NCBI GenBank assembly: GCA_035297265.1
Contig: DATGZH010000064.1
Span: forward strand, 236,809-300,808
Length of the DNA stretch: 64,000 nucleotides
Direction of reading: 5' to 3'
Source: DATGZH01 sp035297265
GTDB lineage: Bacteria > Actinomycetota > Acidimicrobiia > Acidimicrobiales > RAAP-2
This document shows positions 58,733 through 64,000 of this stretch, one piece after another. Position 1 is the first letter of the stretch. The number at the start of each line of letters is the position of its first letter. The translations under genes were made by a program, and so were the position numbers. Under the pieces are notes generated by a model that did not search any database, was not told where the DNA came from, and saw only the letters and a program-made list of their open reading frames with translations.

Positions 58733-59917
58733 ATGGTCGCGCCGTTCATCATCGATGCCGACACCCACATCACCGAGCCCGGTGACGTCTGGACCTCCCG
58801 GGTGCCGGCCCGCTTCGTCGGCCAGATGCCCCACCTCGTGCGCAACGAGAAGGGCGTCGACGTCTGGATGCTCGGCGGCCAGGTCATCTACCGGGCGGGG
58901 GTCACCGCCCCGGCCGGCTGGCCGAACTGGCCGCCCGAGTTCCCGCCGACGATCGAGGACTGCCACCCGGCGGCCTACGACGGGCAGGCCCGCCTCGAGT
59001 ACATGGACGAGACGGGCATCTGGGCCTGCGCCCTCTACCCCAACATCGGGGGCTTCGGCAGCCAGCAGTTCCTCGCCATCGCCGACGACGAGGCCAAGCG
59101 CTGGGCGGTGCGGGCCTACAACGACTTCCTCTGCGACTGGACCTCGGTCGACCCGCGTCGCTTCGTCACGGTCATGTCGGTGCCGTTCTGGGACGTCGCC
59201 GCCGCGGTGGCCGAAGTCGAGCGGGTGGCCGGCCGGGGCTTCCGGGGGATCCTCTTCACCGGCGAGCCACAGCGCTTCGGCCTCCCGTTCCTCGCCGACC
59301 ACTACTGGGACCCGCTCTGGTCGGTGGCCGAGGAGGCCGGGCTGCCCATCCACTTCCACATCGGCGGCGGCGAGGACGACTCGAGCGAGATGACCGACCG
59401 CCTGCCCGTCCAGGGCCACCCCGGGGCCACGGCCCACGCCGCGGTCGACCTCTTCTTGAAGAACGGCATCCAGTGCGCCGACCTCATCCTTTCGGGCGTC
59501 CTCCCCCGCTACCCGGACCTGAAGTTCGTGTCGGTGGAGAGCGGGACGGGGTGGGTGCCGTTCATGCTGGAGACGGCCGACTACAGCTACCTCGGGGCCT
59601 TCCGCAAGGGCCGGCAGCGCACCGAGGAACTGCTGCCCTCCGAGCTCTTCGCCCGCCAGGTGTACGTCACCTACTGGTTCGAGCAGGTGGCCCCGCACCG
59701 GCTCCTCGACGACCTGCCGCTCGACAACATCTTGTTCGAGACGGACTTCCCCCACACGGCCTGTCTCTACGGCAACATCGACGAGACGATCGAGCGGGGC
59801 CTCGCCGGGGCGACCGAGGACGTCCGGCGCAAGTTCCTCTGGGACAACGCCGCGGCCCTCTACCGCATCGAGGGGCCCGACGAGGCCGACCTGGCCCGCC
59901 TGGCGGGGGCGGCGTGA
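58733..59917 (+). CDS. amidohydrolase-2 (ACMSD-like) TIM-barrel protein
   Basis: This 394-residue protein has FIIDADTHITEPGDVW, IHFHIGGGEDDS, SVESGTGWVP and FETDFPHTACLY. The conserved DYPH is DFPH here, and the family's GHxWP-like continuation is altered. ATG 58733 is chosen because GGAGGA lies just before it (spacing is short, 2-3 nt); a GTG at 58703 is the alternative and would add ten residues. Stop overlaps the FAH gene (GTGA). Confidence 0.82.
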   Translation: MVAPFIIDADTHITEPGDVWTSRVPARFVGQMPHLVRNEKGVDVWMLGGQVIYRAGVTAPAGWPNWPPEFPPTIEDCHPAAYDGQARLEYMDETGIWACALYPNIGGFGSQQFLAIADDEAKRWAVRAYNDFLCDWTSVDPRRFVTVMSVPFWDVAAAVAEVERVAGRGFRGILFTGEPQRFGLPFLADHYWDPLWSVAEEAGLPIHFHIGGGEDDSSEMTDRLPVQGHPGATAHAAVDLFLKNGIQCADLILSGVLPRYPDLKFVSVESGTGWVPFMLETADYSYLGAFRKGRQRTEELLPSELFARQVYVTYWFEQVAPHRLLDDLPLDNILFETDFPHTACLYGNIDETIERGLAGATEDVRRKFLWDNAAALYRIEGPDEADLARLAGAA

Positions 59918-60696
59918 GGATCGCCCGGGCCCTCGTCGCCGGCCGCCCCACCTTCGGCGAGGTCGACGGCGAACGCTTCGTCCCGCTGGAGGGCGACGTG
60001 TTCGGCGAGCCCCGGCCGAGCGGCGAGGCGCTCGAGCGGGGTGGGCTCACGCCGCTCAGCCCGACCGACCCCCACCGGCTCTTCGCCGTGCTCGGCGGCT
60101 TCCACCCGCCCGAGGGGCCGCCGGAGGGACCGCGGCCCGACCCGCTCCTCGTCCCGAAGGTGGTCCCGGCCGTCGGCGGCGACGGGGCCGAGATCGTCTT
60201 CCCGTCGTTCTGCCGCACGGTGATGGCCGAGGCGGAGCTGGCGGTCGTCGTCGGCCGGCCGCTGCGCGGCGCCTCACCGGAGGAGGCGGCCGAGGGCGTC
60301 TTCGGCTACACGTGCTGCAACGACGTCACCGCACCCGAGCTCTTCCCGCAGTTCTACCTCTCGAAGTCGATCGACACGTTCGCCACCCTTGGCCCGTGGG
60401 TGGTGACCGACGTCGACCCGGCCGACATCCGGGCGGGCCTCGCCATCGTCTGCCGGGTCAACGGCGAGCGGGTCCAGGAGGGGACCACCCGCCGCTACAA
60501 GTTCGCCCCCGAGGAGGTGCTGAGCTACCTCTCCCGGTTCCTCACGCTCTCGCCGGGCGACGTGGTCACCCTCGGCACCCCCGACGCGCCGCCCGAGGTC
60601 CGCCCAGGGGACGTGGTCGAGGTGGAGGTCGAGGGCGTCGGCGTCCTCACCAACCGGGTGGTGGAGGACAAGGACGGCCCGGCGGCCGGCTCCTGA
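59914..60696 (+). CDS. fumarylacetoacetate hydrolase (FAH) family protein
   Basis: This 260-residue protein has the metal-binding E-x-E in MAEAELAVVVGRPLRG, the Asp ligand in FGYTCCNDVTAPEL, YLSKSIDTFATLGPWV and a C-terminal LSPGDVVTLGTPDAPPEVRPGD. It matches 2-hydroxyhepta-2,4-diene-1,7-dioate isomerase/5-oxopent-3-ene decarboxylase-type FAH proteins that act late in ring-cleavage pathways on 2-oxo or enol acids. GTG start set by the GTGA overlap. Last gene of the plus-strand operon. Confidence 0.87.
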   Translation: MRIARALVAGRPTFGEVDGERFVPLEGDVFGEPRPSGEALERGGLTPLSPTDPHRLFAVLGGFHPPEGPPEGPRPDPLLVPKVVPAVGGDGAEIVFPSFCRTVMAEAELAVVVGRPLRGASPEEAAEGVFGYTCCNDVTAPELFPQFYLSKSIDTFATLGPWVVTDVDPADIRAGLAIVCRVNGERVQEGTTRRYKFAPEEVLSYLSRFLTLSPGDVVTLGTPDAPPEVRPGDVVEVEVEGVGVLTNRVVEDKDGPAAGS

Positions 60697-60697
60697 C

Positions 60698-61117
60698 TCA
60701 GCCGGCCGGCGGGATGGGGACGATCTTCAAGCGGGTGAGGTCGAGCCGCTTGATGCGCCAGGCCCCGTCGGCCCCCCGCTCGTAGTCCTCCACGTAGTGG
60801 CCGTAGCCCTCGATCCCCTTCGGGTCGGGGAACTCCACCCGGTCGTACATGGACCAGATCGCCGTGGCCGTTTCCGGCCCGGTGATCTCGATCTCGGGCA
60901 TGTGGCCGTGGTGGACGGTCGTGTAGTCGAGGAGCAGGTTGGCAACGAAGTCGACGATGGCCTCGCGGCCCTCGACCCGGCGGCGCCCGGTGCCCATGAC
61001 GGCGTCGGGCGTGAAGACGTCGGCCCACTCGTCCCAGCGCTTCGTGTCCATCAGCCGGAAGTACCGGGCCTTCAACTGCTTGATGGCCTCGATGTCGACG
61101 AGGTCCTCGGGCGTCAA
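60698..61117 (-). CDS. SnoaL/NTF2-like protein
   Basis: This 139-residue NTF2-fold protein has LVDIEAIKQLKARYFRLMDT, WDEWADVFTPDAVMG and a C-terminal GHYVEDYERGADGAWRIKRL. It resembles the putative beta-subunit-like or isomerase-like SnoaL proteins often found with ring catabolism genes. The start is TTG at 61117 with a G-rich site upstream. It is convergent with the FAH gene (1 bp apart), so it is transcribed separately. Function not assignable. Confidence 0.78.
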   Translation of the reverse strand: MTPEDLVDIEAIKQLKARYFRLMDTKRWDEWADVFTPDAVMGTGRRRVEGREAIVDFVANLLLDYTTVHHGHMPEIEITGPETATAIWSMYDRVEFPDPKGIEGYGHYVEDYERGADGAWRIKRLDLTRLKIVPIPPAG

Positions 61118-61175
61118 GGTCCCGCCCCCCTTCCTTGGGCCTCCCCGACGGGTCGCCCGCTCGTGCCGGACCGGA

Positions 61176-61736
61176 TCAGCGGGCCGGCGACAAGATGCTC
61201 ACCACCCGGTTCGTGTCGATGACGTAGGCATCGGGCGGGACGCTGGCCGGGACCTCGGCCACGATCGGCGAGGAGTCCACCGACTGCTCGGGAACGTACT
61301 TGCCGGCCGTCCAGATGACCACCTTGTTCTGCCTCGGGTCCCAGCCGATGCCGGCGAACACGTAGAAGCCGTTGTTCGTGGCCACGAGGGTCCTCGTGCC
61401 GGGGTCTCGGGGCGTGCCCATGAAGCTGTTGGAGATCTGCTTGTGCCAGACGAGCAGGTCCTCCCGGGCGTACTTCACCTGGACCAGCTCGACCGAGTGG
61501 TGGTACTTGCCGGCCAGGGTGGCCGTCTTGCTGCGGTCGGTGTCGGTGGGCTCGACGACGGCGATCGTGAACGACCGCGTGCCGTCGTCGTAGTTGTTGA
61601 TCCAGGCCCCGCCGTAGCGGCCCCCGAGGTACTCGCGGACGGAGTCCATGAACTTCACGTACACCTGCATGGGCGGGTCTGGCGGCGCCACGCCCTTTAC
61701 GTTCCCTCCCGGCACCACCCCACCAGTGTGCCCCAC
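61176..61736 (-). CDS. hypothetical protein of unknown family
   Basis: Up to 186 residues. The recognisable ordered part begins around MQVYVKFMDSVREYLGG and continues with beta-rich text (SFTIAVVEPTDTD, HSVELVQVKYARED, NNGFYVFAGIGWD) to a DTNRVVSILSP end. No motif or signal peptide is recognised. The first ~22 residues (Gly/Pro-rich) may be untranslated; starts at GTG 61736, an inner GTG after GGGAGGG, or the ATG of MQVYV are all possible. It lies upstream of the NTF2-like gene on the same strand. Confidence 0.55.
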   Translation of the reverse strand: MGHTGGVVPGGNVKGVAPPDPPMQVYVKFMDSVREYLGGRYGGAWINNYDDGTRSFTIAVVEPTDTDRSKTATLAGKYHHSVELVQVKYAREDLLVWHKQISNSFMGTPRDPGTRTLVATNNGFYVFAGIGWDPRQNKVVIWTAGKYVPEQSVDSSPIVAEVPASVPPDAYVIDTNRVVSILSPAR

Positions 61737-61794
61737 GCCGGGGTCCCGTAGCCTGGCGCCCCGGTCCGACCGGCTCCCTGGCCTGGAGGAATGC

Positions 61795-62331
61795 TCACAG
61801 CAGGCCGGCCAGGCGGTAGAGCACGAGCGACCCGGCCACGGCCACGTTGAGCGAGGCCCCGGCGCCGACCATCGGGATCTCGACCACGCCGTCGAGGACG
61901 GGCCAGGCCTCCTCGGGCAGCCCGAAGTGCTCGTGCCCGAGGCACACGATCGTCCGATCTCGGGCCGGCGGGAGCTCGGCCAGGCTCACGGCGTCCTCGG
62001 CCAACTCCACGCCCATCACCCGCCGGCCTTCGGCCCGGGCCGCCTCGAGCCAGGCCACCCGGTCGCCATCGACCCAGTGCAGGCAGGGCGGCCGGCGCAG
62101 GGTGTTGCCCCGGCTGAGGGCCCGGCGGTAGTGGGCGGTGCGGGGCACGGCCACGCAGGCGCCGACGGCGTCACAGGTTCGCAGCAGCGTGCCGAGGTTG
62201 GCCTCGTAGGCCACCCAGAGCGGCGCCACCATGAGGTGGTCCCAGCACGGGTGGGGGCCCGGCCGCCGTCGGCGGCGGAGGTCGCCCGGGCGGTACTTCG
62301 TGGTGCCGCTCACCGGAGGTCCGGTGGGCAC
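61795..62331 (-). CDS. SpoU/TrmH-family RNA 2'-O-ribose methyltransferase
   Basis: This 178-residue SPOUT protein has motif 1 EANLGTLLRTCDAVG, motif 2 LGHEHFGLPEE and motif 3 IPMVGAGASLNVAVAGSLVLYRL, the knot-forming set that binds S-adenosylmethionine. It should methylate a ribose in tRNA or rRNA; the target is not predictable from the sequence. GTG 62331 is the longest start; GTG 62313 (SGTTKYRPGD) reads more like the family's N-terminus, giving 172 residues. Confidence 0.87.
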   Translation of the reverse strand: MPTGPPVSGTTKYRPGDLRRRRRPGPHPCWDHLMVAPLWVAYEANLGTLLRTCDAVGACVAVPRTAHYRRALSRGNTLRRPPCLHWVDGDRVAWLEAARAEGRRVMGVELAEDAVSLAELPPARDRTIVCLGHEHFGLPEEAWPVLDGVVEIPMVGAGASLNVAVAGSLVLYRLAGLL

Positions 62332-62443
62332 CTCCTCGACGGGCGGTGGTGACGTTCGCTCATGCGGTTGACGCGCTGCTCGGCGGCGCCGGGCCCTTGA
62401 CGTCGGGACGGTGGAACGCTACTCGCCGGGGGACCCGGCCCGG

Positions 62444-64000
62444 TCAGAGGATGGTCGTGGACGCGGTCACCTGGTTGTTGGAGAGGACGGGGTCGGGGAG
62501 GGCCCCGGTGATCGACCCGTGGGCGCTCACCGGATCACCGGAGATGCCGGTCACGGCGATGACGATGACGAAGACGCCCTGGCGACCGAAGGTCGGTCGG
62601 TGGCAGGTGACCGTGTTGCCCGCGACGGTGCACACGTTCGAGTTGGGCTTGAGCAGCTTGAGCCCGGGCGTCGTCACGACGTCGGTGATGACCACGTTGG
62701 TGTCGCCGTTCGGTCCGCCGTTGCGGGCGGTGAGGACGATGGAGGCCGTGCCGGGCGCCGGGCCCGACTGGGCCTTCTCGCTGACCCGCAGGTCCGAACC
62801 GGCCACGTTGCTCAACGTGAATTCGCCCGGCGTGACCGTCGGGGAGACCGACGCCGACACGTTGTACGAACCGATGACCGTCCCGGCGGTGACGGTCGGC
62901 GAGATGGCCAGGCCCGCGGCATTGGTGGGCACCAGCGCCGTGTGCTCGCCGTCGAATTTGGCCGTCGCCTTGTGGGCGGGCGCGTTGAAGGTGACCGCGA
63001 CCCCGGGGACCGGGTTGCCGAACCGGTCCCGGACCACGACGGTGAGCGGCGAGGCGAACGTGTACTCCCGGACGCCCGACTGGCCGTCGCCCGAGACGAT
63101 CGCGACGTCGGCCGGCGCTCCGGCCGCGTCGGTGGCATCGAAGGCGGCCGGGGTGGCGACGCCCGCCGCGGTGGCGAGGACCTGGTAGGACCCGGCCAGC
63201 TCGCCGGCCATGAAGGTGGGGGTCGTCGCCAGGCCGGCGGCGTCGGTGGTGACGCTGGCCTGCGAGCTGCCCGAGAAGGTCCCCGTCGGGTTCGTGCCCG
63301 GGGCCCGGAACGTGACCACCACGCCGGGGACGGGGTTGCCGAACTCGTCGGTCACCTCGGCCACGAAGAGATCAGCGAAGGCGGTGCCGACCGTGGCCGA
63401 CTGCCCGTCGCCCGAGACCACGGCGATGGCCGCCGGCGTCCCGGCGGTGTCGGTGGCGCCGAAGGTGGCCAGGATGACGACACCTTCGGTCGAGGCGACA
63501 ACCTCGTAGGTGCCGACGACGTCGCCGGCGCTGAACGTGGGGGCGGTGGCCAGGCCGTCGGCGTCCGTCGTGACGCTGGCCTGCGGGCGGCCCGAGAAGT
63601 TCCCGGTCGGGTCGGCGCCCGGAGCGCTGAAGGTGACCGTGACGCCGGGGACCGGGTTACCGAACTGGTCGGTCACCTGGGCCACGAACGGCTCGGCGTA
63701 GGGGCTCCCCACCTTCGCCGATTGGCCCCCGCCCGAGACCGCGGCGATCCCGACCGGCGCGCCGGCGGTGTCGGTGGCCTCGAAGGCGGCCGGGGTGGCC
63801 ACGCCGTCGGCGGTGGCGAGAACCTGGTAGCTGCCGGCGACGTCGCCGGCGCTGATGGTGGGGGCGGTGGCCAGGCCGTCGGCGTCGGTCGTGACGGTGG
63901 CCTGCGGGCTGCCCGAGAAGTTCCCGGTCGGGCCGGCGCCCGGGGCGCTGAAGGTGACCGTGACGCCGGGGACCGGGTTGCCGAACCCGTCGGTCACCTG
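62444..64000 (-). CDS. Ig-like repeat surface protein, N-terminus outside window
   Basis: The frame runs from the window edge (no start visible) to a TGA at 62444, giving 518 residues. At least four near-identical ~107-residue bacterial Ig-like (Big_1-type) repeats with VTDxFGNPVPGV are followed by a DUF11-type domain (SDLRVSEKAQSG, NGGPNGDTNVVI, VLSNNQVTAST). There is no LPxTG or membrane anchor at the C-terminus. It is likely an extracellular adhesin or cell-surface protein; secretion signal is not in view. Confidence 0.85.
   Translation of the reverse strand, partial: QVTDGFGNPVPGVTVTFSAPGAGPTGNFSGSPQATVTTDADGLATAPTISAGDVAGSYQVLATADGVATPAAFEATDTAGAPVGIAAVSGGGQSAKVGSPYAEPFVAQVTDQFGNPVPGVTVTFSAPGADPTGNFSGRPQASVTTDADGLATAPTFSAGDVVGTYEVVASTEGVVILATFGATDTAGTPAAIAVVSGDGQSATVGTAFADLFVAEVTDEFGNPVPGVVVTFRAPGTNPTGTFSGSSQASVTTDAAGLATTPTFMAGELAGSYQVLATAAGVATPAAFDATDAAGAPADVAIVSGDGQSGVREYTFASPLTVVVRDRFGNPVPGVAVTFNAPAHKATAKFDGEHTALVPTNAAGLAISPTVTAGTVIGSYNVSASVSPTVTPGEFTLSNVAGSDLRVSEKAQSGPAPGTASIVLTARNGGPNGDTNVVITDVVTTPGLKLLKPNSNVCTVAGNTVTCHRPTFGRQGVFVIVIAVTGISGDPVSAHGSITGALPDPVLSNNQVTASTTIL
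63018..64000 (-). repeat. 321-bp tandem repeat coding for Ig-like modules
   Basis: The phrase coding FGNPVPG recurs at 63018, 63339, 63660 and 63981, spaced exactly 321 bp (107 codons). Units are highly similar but not identical. The array continues beyond the window, and its copy number is probably variable and hard to assemble. Confidence 0.85.

Noticed and set aside
57371..59755. 794-codon minus-strand frame opposite two amidohydrolases
   Set aside because: Gly/Asp/Val/Arg-rich antisense text without domains.

Overview
The window is very GC-rich and densely packed. GTG starts are common, as are 4-bp ATGA/GTGA stop-start overlaps, and strict -10 boxes sit just upstream of some genes. Gene content is dominated by CoA-ester catabolism: acyl-CoA dehydrogenases, acyl-CoA ligases, CaiB-type CoA transferases, SCP2-thiolase/DUF35 pairs, crotonases, SDRs, and amidohydrolases of the ACMSD/amidohydrolase-2 type. 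This fits a free-living Actinomycetota chromosome; Acidimicrobiia is my best guess, inferred from style only. There are no phage, CRISPR or transposase genes, and one tRNA (Ser, CGA) on the minus strand.

Layout. 0-12 kb: a CoA ligase diverges from an operon of two acyl-CoA dehydrogenases and an aminoglycoside-phosphotransferase-like kinase. Facing it is a minus-strand operon with a LivH-LivM-LivG fusion, LivF, a CoA ligase and an alpha-methylacyl-CoA racemase-like protein. 12-18.3 kb (minus): a KstD-like flavoprotein, an alpha/beta-hydrolase fold protein without its nucleophile, a Rieske oxygenase, 2-oxoacid dehydrogenase E1 alpha and beta, and a stand-alone lipoyl domain. 18.4-26 kb: an NTF2-like protein, a sucrase/ferredoxin-like protein, an LLM oxidoreductase, a DUF35-thiolase fusion and an FtsX-type permease. 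26-27.4 kb: a gene-poor patch where two 5'-damaged genes meet head to head beside tRNA-Ser. 27.4-34 kb: a large arylsulfatase, an SDR, an amidohydrolase and a membrane/BNR-repeat protein. 34-41 kb (minus): SDR, ferredoxin, CoA ligase, SDR, a periplasmic Liv-type binding protein, and a thiolase-DUF35 pair. 41-46.8 kb: hydrolase, tandem CoA transferase, amidohydrolase, SDR. 47-50.1 kb (plus): hydratase, thiolase-like protein, DUF35, crotonase. 50.2-60.7 kb (plus): a nine-gene operon behind a recognisable promoter. 60.7-64 kb: NTF2-like protein, unknown protein, SpoU methyltransferase, and the C-terminal part of an Ig-repeat surface protein.

How it may work together (inference): carboxylic acids are imported by the Liv-type system, activated by four CoA ligases, epimerised or CoA-transferred, oxidised by heteromeric acyl-CoA dehydrogenases, hydrated by crotonases and cleaved by thiolase or Ltp2-like aldolase/DUF35 pairs. 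The KstD-like, Rieske and ferredoxin proteins would handle rings, and the amidohydrolases and FAH protein hydrolyse or decarboxylate products. The mix resembles steroid or cyclic-terpenoid catabolism, but no diagnostic single-substrate gene (HsaC, KshA/B and so on) can be named with certainty. The most notable items are the kinase/acyl-CoA dehydrogenase cassette resembling levulinate (Lva)/ACAD11 chemistry, the three DUF35-thiolase loci with different active-site states, the catalytically degenerate enzymes in otherwise intact operons, and the five divergent amidohydrolases.
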